58,389 nucleotides of DNA from Thermoanaerobaculia bacterium (GCA_022071945.1 JAJVIN010000033.1:1-58389), one strand, 5' to 3'; numbered from the stretch's first letter, positions 1-8,398 are shown. Numbers and translations: made by a program. Notes: generated by a model from the letters alone, not told the origin.

Positions 1-118
1 CGGGCCCTCAGGCCCGGGAGGGGTCAGCGCCCCCTCCTTCGATTGGCCCGCTCCTTCCGGCTGACCCCCGTGGACCCCTCCGGCGCTCACGCGCCACCTC
101 CCCTTCGCAAGGGGAGGC
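1..118 (-). repeat. Composite intergenic palindromic repeat, copy A (cut by window edge)
   Basis: This is a reverse-strand copy of the element also seen at 5592-5732, 8490-8632 and 22722-22864. One boundary palindrome, CTCCCCTTCGCAAGGGGAG, lies at about 98-116. The inner palindrome GGGCCTGAGGGCCC, read on the minus strand, is at the window start. Between them are the conserved blocks GCGCCGGAGGGGTCCACGG and GCGCTGACCCCTCCCGGGCC. The second boundary palindrome would lie outside the window. The rest of the gap up to base 229 shows no gene. Confidence 0.8.
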
Positions 119-229
119 GTGGGCGGGCTGTTCTTCACAGACAGAGTCGATACGTACCAGGACCGCGATGGCCGCGCCGGCACCCCCGGGTTCTCGGTGG
201 ATCGCCCGCCGCATCCGGTGCGATCGCGG

Positions 230-2023
230 CTACCGGCGTCCTTGCTCGTGAAGCGCGAGCGCGCGATTCAGGTTGTCCCGGGCCGGCGTGTAGTCCGGAT
301 TGGCAACGAGAGCGCGCTTGAACTGCTCCGCCGCCTCGAGGTAGCGGCCCTTTCCCGCGAGAGCCGCCCCGAGGCCGTTGTAGGCGAGGTGGATGTCCGG
401 CAAGGAGTGCTCGAGGGCCTTTTCATACTGGACGATGGCCTCGTCGAACCGCCCGGCCTTCGTGTTCATGGCGGCCAGGTTCATCAGGGCGATGGGGTGG
501 ACAGGATCCAGCCGCAGAGCCGCCTCGAGCCAGTCCGCCGCTGCATCGAACCGCTCGCGGAGCTCCTCGACCCGGGCGAGGTTCAGATACGTCTTGACGT
601 CGCGCCTGAGGCGGAGGGATGCCTGGAAATGAGAGAAGGCATCGTCCAGGTTGCCTCGGGCCATCAACGAACTCCCGTAGTTCGTGTGACACATGAAGCA
701 GCCCGGGTTCACCGCCAGAGTGTGCCGCCAGAGAGTGTCCTCGTCCGCGTAGGCCCGGCCCTGATGGAACGTCAGGACACCGAGAATGGCGAAAACGACG
801 AGGACCAGAGCCGTTGCCGCTCGCCGGAGAGCCAAGCTGAGCGGTTCGAGGGCGGCGGCAATGGGGCACGCGACGGCGGCGGCGAAGATCGCGACGGCCT
901 GATAGGCGAAGTGGTCCGCGACGTACGAGTAGCGCATCGCATAGACGTTGAAGAAGCCCATCGCGGGGAAGATGACGCCCCCCAGAAGGAGAAGAACGGT
1001 CAACGGACCCCGGCCCACGCGCTCTCTCAGAATCCAGGCGAGCGTGAGGAGCGCGAGCGCGGCAATAGTCGGGAGCCACTGCCACCAGACGGAGGCGTCG
1101 ATCTCCCAGCGCGGATAGATGAAGGCGAGGTTCGTCGGGAGGAGCATCTTGCCGAGGTAGAACGCGAAGACCCTCCCTGCAAGAACGACCCGGCCGAGGA
1201 AGCTCAGCGACCACTCCTCCCCGGTGGCCAGGACCATCGTGCGCTCGAACCATGCCGTGTGGAAGGCGAGGCCGATGCCGGCGGCGAAGAAGGGGAGGAG
1301 AGGGATGACGTCCTTGCCGTCGATCCGGCCCCTCTTCCACCAGATCAGGACGAGGAGCACGGCGGGAACGACACTGGCCGTCGTCTTGGCGAAGAGCGCG
1401 AGCGTGAGTGAGAGGAGGGCGGCGGCGTAGAGGAATCCGGGTTTCCGCCACCACGGTACGGGAGCGGCCACGGCCCGCTTCTTCTTCCTGGGCTGGGGTT
1501 GCGCGCCAACTGCCGTTGGCGCGCCAACTGCGGTTGGCGCGGGAGCCGCCTTGCGCGTGGCAAGAAACGACCAGTAGGCGAGCATCGCGAGGAGAGAGAG
1601 GAAAAGGGAGAGCGTGTTCTTCCGCTCGGTCACCCAGGCGACCGACTCGACCGAGACCGGGTGGAGGGCGAACAGCATCGCCGCGAAGAACCCGCCCCTG
1701 AGCTTCAGCCGGGTGAGAAAGTGCCAGAGCAAGAGAGCCGACCCGGCGTGCAAGAGCACATTGACGAGGTGGTAACCGAAGGGGCGGAGTCCCCACAGCT
1801 GCTTCTCGATCCAGAAGGTCGTGAAGACCAGCGGGTAGTACTGCTCGCTGGCGCGAGGCTCGGTCCAGATGAGACTCAGGGCATCCGGCCGGTCGAGAAC
1901 CGGGTTCTCCGTGAGGTAGGTGTCGTCGTTCCAGACGAAACCGGCCTGGAGCGCCGGCCGGTAGGCCGCCAGGACGGAAACGAGAATGAGAAATGAAAGT
2001 CCGAAAAGCGTTCCTCGCCGCAC
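230..2023 (-). CDS. Membrane TPR protein, TMTC/GT-C-like glycosyltransferase
   Basis: This 597-residue protein has an N-terminal membrane helix, then a lumenal/periplasmic-type loop with the acidic WNDDTYLTENP motif typical of TMTC-like GT-C enzymes. About ten further hydrophobic segments follow to roughly residue 420, and TPR repeats fill residues 430-597 (for example ARGNLDDAFSHFQASLRL and AKGRYLEAAEQFKRALVANP). Family members are thought to transfer lipid-linked sugars to proteins on the outer face of the membrane, with the TPR part binding the partner; the substrate here is unknown. The start is GTG at 2021-2023 with a purine run almost touching it, so it is uncertain. An 18-bp tandem repeat adds TAVGAPTAVGA to a cytoplasmic loop at about residues 160-175. 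Confidence 0.8.
   Translation of the reverse strand: MRRGTLFGLSFLILVSVLAAYRPALQAGFVWNDDTYLTENPVLDRPDALSLIWTEPRASEQYYPLVFTTFWIEKQLWGLRPFGYHLVNVLLHAGSALLLWHFLTRLKLRGGFFAAMLFALHPVSVESVAWVTERKNTLSLFLSLLAMLAYWSFLATRKAAPAPTAVGAPTAVGAQPQPRKKKRAVAAPVPWWRKPGFLYAAALLSLTLALFAKTTASVVPAVLLVLIWWKRGRIDGKDVIPLLPFFAAGIGLAFHTAWFERTMVLATGEEWSLSFLGRVVLAGRVFAFYLGKMLLPTNLAFIYPRWEIDASVWWQWLPTIAALALLTLAWILRERVGRGPLTVLLLLGGVIFPAMGFFNVYAMRYSYVADHFAYQAVAIFAAAVACPIAAALEPLSLALRRAATALVLVVFAILGVLTFHQGRAYADEDTLWRHTLAVNPGCFMCHTNYGSSLMARGNLDDAFSHFQASLRLRRDVKTYLNLARVEELRERFDAAADWLEAALRLDPVHPIALMNLAAMNTKAGRFDEAIVQYEKALEHSLPDIHLAYNGLGAALAGKGRYLEAAEQFKRALVANPDYTPARDNLNRALALHEQGRR
1497..1541. repeat. In-frame 18-bp tandem repeat with GGCGCGCC core
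   Basis: About two and a half units of an 18-bp repeat lie inside the TMTC-like gene. The best unit is GTTGGCGCGCCAACTGCG at 1515-1532, and its core TTGGCGCGCCAA is a perfect palindrome. The period is a multiple of three, so the reading frame is preserved and the protein gains a six-residue repeat (TAVGAP/TAVGAQ). The same core and period recur in the slt gene at 33405-33458. Confidence 0.8.
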
Positions 2024-2123
2024 CCCTCGACTATAGAGGACGGGGATGGCAAGGGTCCGCCGACGGGGGAGAGATCCGCCGCACCGAGGACTCTCTTGGT
2101 GCTAGGTTGAAAAGAGAGCTGCC

Positions 2124-2264
2124 ATGAGTTCAGCCGTGGTCCCCGACTACCCGCCGCGCACTCCACCGGGTGCGAAAGATCCCCCTACGACGACGGAGAG
2201 CCGATGGACCGCCGCCCTCGCGGCCGAACTCGCGGAGTACCGGAAGCGCTCCGGGTCCACGTAA
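2124..2264 (+). CDS. Possible small protein of 46 residues
   Basis: A short open frame starts with ATG at 2124 and ends with TAA at 2262-2264. It would encode a Pro/Thr-rich N-terminus followed by a short amphipathic helix (WTAALAAELAEYRKRSGS). A purine-rich AAAAGAGAG lies 5-13 bases upstream of the start, and a divergent position to the TMTC-like gene gives room for a promoter. No family is recognised. It could be a chance frame in an otherwise empty intergenic region of about 400 bp. Confidence 0.3.
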   Translation: MSSAVVPDYPPRTPPGAKDPPTTTESRWTAALAAELAEYRKRSGST

Positions 2265-2295
2265 TTCCAAGAAGCCTTCGAGATGAGCCGATCTC

Positions 2296-2358
2296 TCCTC
2301 TCCCTGCCCTCGCCCCGCGTGAGCGGGTACAGGGTGGCCGTGAGGCCGGGTGAGGGGC
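2296..2358. repeat. Nested hairpin sequence in the gap before glgX
   Basis: The remainder of the 2265-2429 gap holds GC-rich inverted repeats: CCCCGC-gtga-GCGGG inside CCCTG...CAGGG, then GGCC-GTGA-GGCC. The arrangement resembles dispersed intergenic hairpin repeats of high-GC genomes. No T tract follows on either strand, so it is not a clear intrinsic terminator for glgX. No second copy is seen in this window. Confidence 0.45.
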
Positions 2359-2429
2359 GTCCCGTGGACCTCCCTTCGTCCAGTTCGGCTCAACTTGAAA
2401 GCGAATTGGAATAAGGGCGGGACGGGACC

Positions 2430-4502
2430 TCAGGACCGGGTGCGGGCGAAGAGGACGGCCACGGAGCGAGCGGGAAGGTGGTATGTGTGGCTGAGGACGT
2501 GCGGGGCGCTCTCCCACTCGCAGATGTCTCCAGGGGACGGCCGGGCCGTGTCGATCCAGCGCCTCCAGGAAAACGTCAGCTCCTGTGAAAGGGGCGGGAG
2601 CTCGAATTCCAGGGATTCCCAGTAGGCGTTGAGCATCGTGTGGAAGGCAAAGCCGCCCTTCAGGCTGAAGGCCGTGAAGGCGAGGCTGTGCGAGTCGTGG
2701 CTCCAGTCGGGGACGCCCAGCCGCGTGCCGTGCCAGTGAACGCGAGCGAACTTCAGGAGCTGATTCAGCGTCATCCCGTGTTCGTGGAAGCTCTCGTCCC
2801 GCCGGAGGCGGTAGCGGATCAGGTGGGAGACGAACCTCAGGAGCTCCTCTTGGTCCTCGACGCGGTCCCAGTCGAACCAGTTGAGCTCGTTGTCCTGACA
2901 GTACGCGTTGTTGTTGCCGTGCTGGGTGCGGCGCACCTCGTCGCCCATCAGGACCATCGGCGTCCCCAGGGCCAGGAGCGTGATGGAGTAGAAGTTCTTG
3001 ATCTGCCGCTCGCGCAGGGACTCGATGGCGGGATCGTCCGTCGGGCCCTCGACGCCGCAGTTCCAGCTGAAGTTGTCGTTCGTTCCGTCCCGGCTCTCTT
3101 CGAGATTCGCCTCGTTGTGCTTCTCGTTGTACGAGACGAGGTCGTTGAGGGTGAACCCGTCATGGCAGGTGACGAAGTTGACACTCTGTTCCGGTTCGCG
3201 CTCCTCGTGGCCGAAGAGGTCCGGGCTCCCGAGGAGGCGGGCGGCCAGGCGCGAGACGGTTCCCGGGTCGCCCTTCAGGAACGAGCGGACGTCGTCGCGG
3301 AACTTGCCGTTCCACTCCTTCCAGCTGTCCCCGATGAACGAACCGACCTGGTAGAGGCCGGCCGCGTCCCAGGCCTCGGCGATCAGCTTGATCCCCGCCA
3401 TCACGGGGTCCGACTCGATGTCCCAGAGGATCGGAGGGTTCTCCAGCGGCCGCCCCTTCTCGTCTCTGGAGAGGATCGAGGCGAGATCGAACCGGAATCC
3501 GTCGACGTGCATCTCCTCCACCCAGTAGTGGAGACTGTCGAGGATGAGGCGCCTGACGATCGGCTGGTTCGCATTGAGGGTGTTCCCGGTGCCCGAGTAG
3601 TTCGCATAGCTCGACTTGTCACTGTCGAGGATGTAGTAGAGAGAGTTCTCGAGCCCCTTGAAGCAGTTCGTCGTCCCCTTCAGGTCGCCCTCCGCGGTGT
3701 GGTTGAAGACGACGTCGAGGATGACCTCGATCCCGGCTCTATGGAGAGCCTTGACCATGTCGCGGAACTCGTCGAGGGGACCGAGGGGGTCCTTTCTGGA
3801 ACTGTACGCCCGGTGCGGCGCGAAGAACGAGACCGGGGCATAGCCCCAGTAGTTGATGAGGCCCTCCGGACAGTCCCACGGGTCGAACTGGAACACGGGC
3901 AAGAGCTCGATCGCGGTGATGCCCAAATCGACGAGGTACGGGATCTTCTCGACGAGCCCGGCGTACGTCCCTCTCTTCTCGGGCGCGACGCCCGAGTTCG
4001 GGTTCTTCGTGAACCCGCCCACGTGCATCTCGTAGACGACGGATCGTCCAAACGGGCGCCTCAGGGGGGTGTCCCCCTCCCAGTCGTAGCCGCGCCGCTC
4101 CGCCACGATGCTCCGCATCGCGACGGCGCAGTTGTCGCCGGGACGGTTTCCGGCCTTGCGGTCGTAGTTGGCCGGCACGACGACCCCCCGTCCGTAGGGA
4201 TCGAGGAGCACCTTGTCGTGGTCGAAGCGATGGCCCCGGGATGGGTCGTAGGGGCCAGCCACCCGATAGGCGTACACCTGCCCGGGCGCGAGCCCTTCCA
4301 CGAAGACGTGCCAGTAGTGATAGGTCCGGTGCTGTCTCGGGTCAAGAGAGACGATGCGGGAGGGCCGCGGGTCAAAGGCATCCTCGAAAAGGAGCAGGTC
4401 CACCCAGAGGCCGTTCTTGGAAAAGACACTGAAGTTGACGCCGTCGGGGTAGACGGTCGCCCCGAGCGGGTAACTCTTTCCGGGGCGTACGCCTCCAGTC
4501 AT
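2430..4502 (-). CDS. glgX: Glycogen debranching enzyme GlgX (isoamylase type)
   Basis: This 690-residue GH13 enzyme hydrolyses alpha-1,6 branch points of glycogen or limit dextrin in the cytoplasm. An N-terminal CBM48-like domain (about 1-150) precedes the catalytic barrel. The expected catalytic residues are present: nucleophile Asp339 in DGFRFDLAS, acid Glu376 in IAEAWD and Asp448 in TCHDGFTL. The start is the ATG at 4500-4502, preceded by AGGGGG and overlapping the stop of the upstream membrane-protein gene by 4 bp (ATGA), which implies translational coupling. The open frame extends further upstream, but that part reads as a shadow of the neighbour. The length matches bacterial GlgX (about 660-710). 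Confidence 0.95.
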   Translation of the reverse strand: MTGGVRPGKSYPLGATVYPDGVNFSVFSKNGLWVDLLLFEDAFDPRPSRIVSLDPRQHRTYHYWHVFVEGLAPGQVYAYRVAGPYDPSRGHRFDHDKVLLDPYGRGVVVPANYDRKAGNRPGDNCAVAMRSIVAERRGYDWEGDTPLRRPFGRSVVYEMHVGGFTKNPNSGVAPEKRGTYAGLVEKIPYLVDLGITAIELLPVFQFDPWDCPEGLINYWGYAPVSFFAPHRAYSSRKDPLGPLDEFRDMVKALHRAGIEVILDVVFNHTAEGDLKGTTNCFKGLENSLYYILDSDKSSYANYSGTGNTLNANQPIVRRLILDSLHYWVEEMHVDGFRFDLASILSRDEKGRPLENPPILWDIESDPVMAGIKLIAEAWDAAGLYQVGSFIGDSWKEWNGKFRDDVRSFLKGDPGTVSRLAARLLGSPDLFGHEEREPEQSVNFVTCHDGFTLNDLVSYNEKHNEANLEESRDGTNDNFSWNCGVEGPTDDPAIESLRERQIKNFYSITLLALGTPMVLMGDEVRRTQHGNNNAYCQDNELNWFDWDRVEDQEELLRFVSHLIRYRLRRDESFHEHGMTLNQLLKFARVHWHGTRLGVPDWSHDSHSLAFTAFSLKGGFAFHTMLNAYWESLEFELPPLSQELTFSWRRWIDTARPSPGDICEWESAPHVLSHTYHLPARSVAVLFARTRS

Positions 4503-5482
4503 TTGACCCCCTGGCCCCGCGGGCCCGGGGCAGTATAGCCCCCGGGTCGAGCCTCTCCTGTGCCCGAAAGATCCAGGATGAGACCCTCGATCTCGCACTT
4601 CGCGGGGCCGAAACTGGGGGGCGCTCCCTTCGGCGAGTAGGGGATCGTCATCTCGACCTCGCACCGTCCCCGTCCCTTCGGAGAGGCCACCTCGAGCGTG
4701 AAGGACGCCGTCGACTCACCCGGCCCGTAGACGACTCGGTTCTTCGTTCCAGCGAGGGGGGCGATCGCCAGATCCGTCCCGAGTCTTTCCACGAGCGCGG
4801 GCGACGACCTCAAGAACCCCGAGGCCTGTCCGTAATGCGGCGCCAGGTTCTTCTGGGCCCAGGAGTTTCGCCCGGCGATAGAAGCGCTCGCGGGGAACGA
4901 GGGAGAGGACAGGAGTAGCCAGAGCCCCGGAGCGAGGAGAACGAAGGGCAGGAGGACCAGAGAGGCGAGTGCGGCGCCGGAAGCCGGAGGCCGTGCCGGA
5001 AAGCGGCCCAGGACCATTGCTCCGGCAACGGCGCCCGCCAGGACGGCCAGGACGAGCGCGGCGCGGCTGGCGAGCGCGCCCCCGGGGCCCATGCGGCTGA
5101 AGACGAGGGTCGAGAGAAACGCGGAGACGAAGAAACCTCCGATCGCTCCCATGAACGTGCCCGCCGCGAGGAGAGGGGGAGAGGGTCCAACTTCCTCGCG
5201 GACCTTCCGGGAGAGCCAGGGCAAGACCGAACCGGCATGAGCTCCGAGAGCAAACGCCACCGCCGCCGCGGCCATGAGCCTCAGCGTCTGGCCAAACAGA
5301 CCCGAAACCCGAAAGTCCTCCGAGCCGAAGGCAGGAGCCAGGACGACGGTCGTGGCGGAGAGGAGGGCGATCGATGTGCTCAACCAGGCGCGGGGCAAAA
5401 CGGCGGAAGAGGCGACGCTTGAATCCACCAATGGATTCTCAACCGGAAGGCGCGCTCTTCGACGGCGACGAGGCTCCAGCAT
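4499..5482 (-). CDS. Membrane protein of unknown function coupled to glgX
   Basis: This 327-residue protein has five or so hydrophobic segments in its first 190 residues. A soluble C-terminal domain (about 195-327) contains TKNRVVYGPGESTASFTLEV and CEVEMTIPYSPKG. The C-terminal layout weakly recalls Coa1-type domains, but I do not assign a function. Its stop overlaps the glgX start (ATGA), so the two are probably one transcript. The upstream gap holds composite repeat copy B. The start is uncertain, because the Arg-rich N-terminus could instead begin at a later internal codon. Confidence 0.65.
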   Translation of the reverse strand: MLEPRRRRRARLPVENPLVDSSVASSAVLPRAWLSTSIALLSATTVVLAPAFGSEDFRVSGLFGQTLRLMAAAAVAFALGAHAGSVLPWLSRKVREEVGPSPPLLAAGTFMGAIGGFFVSAFLSTLVFSRMGPGGALASRAALVLAVLAGAVAGAMVLGRFPARPPASGAALASLVLLPFVLLAPGLWLLLSSPSFPASASIAGRNSWAQKNLAPHYGQASGFLRSSPALVERLGTDLAIAPLAGTKNRVVYGPGESTASFTLEVASPKGRGRCEVEMTIPYSPKGAPPSFGPAKCEIEGLILDLSGTGEARPGGYTAPGPRGQGVK

Positions 5483-5591
5483 GGGGGATGAAGACGATTC
5501 TCGAGGAGGACATCATCCAGCCCTTCGAACCACGACACACCGCGCCCCATCTCGCATCCCCTTTCGCAGCGAAGAATCCGACGCGCTCCTG

Positions 5592-5732
5592 GCCTCCCCT
5601 TGCGAAGGGGAGGCGACGCGAAGCGGCGGAGGGGTCCACGGGTGGATCAGAAAGGAAAGCTGGTTGTGATTGGGGACTGGCGCGGACCCCACCCGGGCCT
5701 GACGGCCCGGCCTCCCCTTCGTAAGGGGAGGC
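5592..5732 (+). repeat. Composite intergenic palindromic repeat, copy B
   Basis: The element is bounded by GCCTCCCCTTGCGAAGGGGAG at 5592-5612 and the near-identical palindrome GCCTCCCCTTCGTAAGGGGAG at 5710-5730. Inside are the conserved GGCGGAGGGGTCCACGG block and GGGCCTGACGGCCC. The middle (about 5640-5690) is the most diverged of the four copies. It fills most of the 295-bp gap between the membrane protein and dps, and nothing else is seen there. Confidence 0.85.
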
Positions 5733-5777
5733 GAGGCCAGGCGGCGGGAGTCGAACTCGGGTGTGTCCCCCGCGGCC

Positions 5778-6254
5778 TCACTCCGAGAGCGAGGCGCGGA
5801 GGAACCAGCCGTTCTTCTCGAATTCGGTGATGACGCCGGTGAAGAGGTCGACGCTGTCGGTGTCTCCCAGTTTCTCGGCGGCCGAACGCGACTGCCGAAG
5901 GCCCTCGAGGTAGACGTCGATGCGGTCCGCCAGGAGCCTGACGTGCTCCATGTCGCGCGTCGTTTCCTGCGGGTACTCCGCCAGGCGGGACGTCTTCGCC
6001 ACGTGCCGCGCCGTCCCGTAGGCCTTCGCCCCGAGCGTGACCGCCCTTTCGGCGACGGCGTCGTTGAAGTTCGCGAGAGAAACCGCGAATGTCTCGAAGA
6101 GCGGATGCAGCGACGAGAACTGGGGACCCTTGATGTTCCAGTGCGCGACCTTGATCTGGCTGAAAAGGTCGAGCCCATCGGCCAGCCGGGCATTCAGGGC
6201 CTCGGCAACGGACTGACGGGTCTCCTCGGAAAGATGACTCGGACTTCTGTACAT
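5778..6254 (-). CDS. dps: Dps-family ferritin-like DNA-protection protein
   Basis: This 158-residue protein stores iron by oxidising Fe(II) with peroxide and so protects DNA. The ferroxidase signature is complete: His38 (KVAHWNIKGP), His50, Asp65 and Glu69, with the 12/15/4 spacing of characterised Dps proteins. The ATG at 6252-6254 is preceded by AGGGGG and is chosen over an upstream frame extension that overlaps ahpD. It lies 10 bp downstream of ahpD and probably shares the ahpC-ahpD transcript, which fits OxyR control of all three. Confidence 0.93.
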   Translation of the reverse strand: MYRSPSHLSEETRQSVAEALNARLADGLDLFSQIKVAHWNIKGPQFSSLHPLFETFAVSLANFNDAVAERAVTLGAKAYGTARHVAKTSRLAEYPQETTRDMEHVRLLADRIDVYLEGLRQSRSAAEKLGDTDSVDLFTGVITEFEKNGWFLRASLSE

Positions 6255-6264
6255 GAATTTCCCC

Positions 6265-6816
6265 CTAGCTCGCGACTCCGGCTGGCGACACGGCGGCGTG
6301 GAGCTCCAAAGAGACCGCCGCCGCGTGGACCGTGGCCGAGACGCGAATGGCATCGTGGATCTGATCCTCGGTCAGGCCGCCCGCGAGAACGACCTCTTCG
6401 TGAGCCTTCACACACGCCTCACAGCCGGTGATCGCGCTCGCCGCCAGAGAGAAGAGCTCGAAATCGGTCTTGTTCGTCGCCGGCTTGGCGAGCCGCTGCA
6501 TCCGCAGCCGCGCGGGCTTCTCGGAGTACGAGGGCTTGCCGATCATGTGCCGGAACCTGTAATAGATGTTGTTCATCCCCATCAGGGAGGCCGCGGCCAG
6601 GGCGTCGTCGACGATGGCTTCCCCCGCCTCCCGCCGCGCCTCGCTCAGAACCGCGGAGAGCAATTCGGGGTTGCGGGACGCCGCGGCCGAAGCCACGGCG
6701 ACCCCCCAGCGCTGAGCGGGCGACAGCGAGGTCGAGGACGGAACCGTCTGGAGATTCAGCTTGATGTCCCGGGCAAAATCCGGGAGAGAGTTCCTGAGTT
6801 CCTCGAGCGTCGCCAT
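6265..6816 (-). CDS. ahpD: Alkyl hydroperoxidase AhpD
   Basis: This 183-residue cytoplasmic protein reduces AhpC, linking it to the lipoyl/NADH electron source in the mycobacterial scheme. The CxxC motif is Cys132-Glu-Ala-Cys135, with His139 after it and Glu120 before it. These match the catalytic Glu/Cys/Cys/His set of M. tuberculosis AhpD. The ATG at 6814-6816 lies just beyond the ahpC stop; an alternative GTG at 6820-6822 would overlap that stop by 3 bp. Either way ahpC and ahpD are translationally coupled. AhpD paired with a three-Cys AhpC suggests an AhpF-independent system. Confidence 0.94.
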   Translation of the reverse strand: MATLEELRNSLPDFARDIKLNLQTVPSSTSLSPAQRWGVAVASAAASRNPELLSAVLSEARREAGEAIVDDALAAASLMGMNNIYYRFRHMIGKPSYSEKPARLRMQRLAKPATNKTDFELFSLAASAITGCEACVKAHEEVVLAGGLTEDQIHDAIRVSATVHAAAVSLELHAAVSPAGVAS

Positions 6817-6818
6817 GA

Positions 6819-7358
6819 TCACGCCACGACGAGCGTTGGCTCGCCCTTCTTCCAGTTACAGGGGCAGAGCTCGTCGGTCTGCAGGGCATCCAGGACACGC
6901 AGGACCTCGTCCACGTTCCTGCCAACACTCAGGTCGTTCACCGACACGTGCCGGATGATGCCTTCCGGATCGACGATGAACGTGGCCCGCAGGGCGACAC
7001 CATCCGTCTTGTGCAGGATCCCCAGCGCCGTCGAGAGCTCGTGCTTGGTATCCGCCAGCATCGGGAACGGGAGGTTCATGAGCTCGGGGTGGTTCTTTCT
7101 CCAGGCGAGATGAACGAAGTGGGTGTCCGTCGAGGCCCCCAGAACCTGCGCGTCGCGGTCGGCGAAGTCAGAGTTCTTCTTGCCGAACTCGGCGATCTCG
7201 GTCGGACAGATGAATGTGAAGTCCATGGGCCAGAAGAACACGACCTTCCACTTGCCGGCGTAGGTCTGATCCGTGATCTCCTTGAATTCCTTGCCCTTTT
7301 CCAGGCTCACAACCGACTGCAACTTGAACGGGGGGAACGTGTCTCCAACGGTCAACAT
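6819..7358 (-). CDS. ahpC: Peroxiredoxin AhpC (AhpD-dependent type)
   Basis: This 179-residue 2-Cys peroxiredoxin reduces H2O2 and organic peroxides. The peroxidatic Cys51 is in FTFICPTEI, and the C-terminal CPC motif supplies Cys165 and Cys167. The third cysteine is the hallmark of the mycobacterial AhpC that is recycled by AhpD, the next gene. The ATG at 7356-7358 follows GAAGGAGA at a good distance. A longer open frame reaches back towards oxyR but lacks a better ribosome site and would run through the regulatory region. The gene is divergent from oxyR. Confidence 0.95.
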   Translation of the reverse strand: MLTVGDTFPPFKLQSVVSLEKGKEFKEITDQTYAGKWKVVFFWPMDFTFICPTEIAEFGKKNSDFADRDAQVLGASTDTHFVHLAWRKNHPELMNLPFPMLADTKHELSTALGILHKTDGVALRATFIVDPEGIIRHVSVNDLSVGRNVDEVLRVLDALQTDELCPCNWKKGEPTLVVA

Positions 7359-7480
7359 TTCTCTCTTTTCTCCTTCGAGGAGGCTCTGGGCCTCGCGTCT
7401 GACGAGAGGAAAGATGAGGCCTCTTCTTTGATTTGTCCAAGACATCGTTTCTAAGAAAGTGATAGCCTATTGCTATTACC
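7359..7480. promoter_or_regulatory. ahpC-oxyR divergent control region with OxyR half-site
   Basis: The 122-bp gap separates the two divergent starts. It contains ATAG at 7462-7465 and CTAT at 7473-7476 separated by exactly 7 bp, the established OxyR contact pattern. A weaker partner (CTAA at 7451-7454) lies one turn to the left. The strong half-site is immediately upstream of the oxyR ATG, a position suited to autorepression while activating ahpC. The assignment rests on pattern and context only. Confidence 0.65.
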
Positions 7481-8398
7481 ATGGCATCTCCGCCACCGTT
7501 CACGCTTCGTCAGCTTCAGTACTTCATCGCCGTGGCCGAGCTGAAGAGCTTTCGCCGGGCGGCGGAAAGCTGCAATGTCTCCCAGCCCTCCCTGAGTGCC
7601 CAGATCGCGGAGCTGGAGAGAGGTCTGGGCGTGTCCCTGTTCGAGCGGAACACGAGGCGAGTGATTTCGACTCCGGCAGCGGAGACGCTGATTCCCCGGG
7701 CACGGGCGGTCCTGCTCGCCGCGGGGGACCTGAAAGAGACGGCGAGGCGTTTCGTCGACCCCTATTCCGGAACGTTGCGGATCGGGGTCATTCCGACGAT
7801 CGGGCCGTACCTGCTGCCTCGCATCGTCCCGAGGCTGACGGAGGTGTATCCGGCCCTCGGGTTTCTCTGGGTCGAGGAGAAGACCGAAGTCCTGGTGAGG
7901 AGGATCGCGAGAGGGGAACTCGACGGGGCGATCCTGGCGCTGGTGGCGGACCTCGAGGGGCTCGAGGTCGAGGTGCTTTCGGAAGACGAGTTCGTCCTGG
8001 CCCTTCCGGCAACTCACCGCCTGGCGGCCGGAACACAGCCGGTCGGGCTGGACGATCTTTCAGGCGAGCGGATCCTGCTCCTGGATGAAGGGCATTGCTT
8101 TCGCGATCAGGCCCTGGCGTTTTGCGGCCGGGCACGGATCGAAGAACTGGGGTTCAGGGCGACAAGCCTCTCGACCCTCGTTCAGATGGTCTCGGCGGGG
8201 TCGGGGATCACGCTCCTGCCGAAGCTGGCGGTCTCGACCGAGACCGCGCGATCCGGGCTCGCCATTCGCGAGTTCGACCCGCCTCGACCGGCCCGCACCG
8301 TGGTCCTGGCGTGGCGGCGAAAGGCGGCCCTGGAGCCCGCGCTCCGGGGAATCGCAGGGACGATTCGTGCGAGGGCGCTCGTGGAGGACGGGTTCTGA
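7481..8398 (+). CDS. oxyR: Hydrogen-peroxide sensor and LysR-type regulator OxyR
   Basis: This 305-residue regulator has a winged helix-turn-helix at residues 6-65 (LRQLQYFIAVAE..SFRRAAE) and a LysR substrate-binding domain thereafter. The redox pair Cys206 and Cys215 lies in the conserved DEGHCFRDQALAFC context with the nine-residue spacing of E. coli Cys199/Cys208, so it should sense peroxide by disulfide formation. It is divergent from ahpC-ahpD-dps, its expected targets. No good Shine-Dalgarno sequence precedes the ATG. The OxyR half-site occupies that place, so translation may be leaderless or weak. Confidence 0.93.
   Translation: MASPPPFTLRQLQYFIAVAELKSFRRAAESCNVSQPSLSAQIAELERGLGVSLFERNTRRVISTPAAETLIPRARAVLLAAGDLKETARRFVDPYSGTLRIGVIPTIGPYLLPRIVPRLTEVYPALGFLWVEEKTEVLVRRIARGELDGAILALVADLEGLEVEVLSEDEFVLALPATHRLAAGTQPVGLDDLSGERILLLDEGHCFRDQALAFCGRARIEELGFRATSLSTLVQMVSAGSGITLLPKLAVSTETARSGLAIREFDPPRPARTVVLAWRRKAALEPALRGIAGTIRARALVEDGF

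Noticed and set aside
2640-4538. Long open frame antisense to glgX
   Set aside because: GlgX has intact catalytic motifs on the other strand; the antisense product shows no domain and a biased composition.
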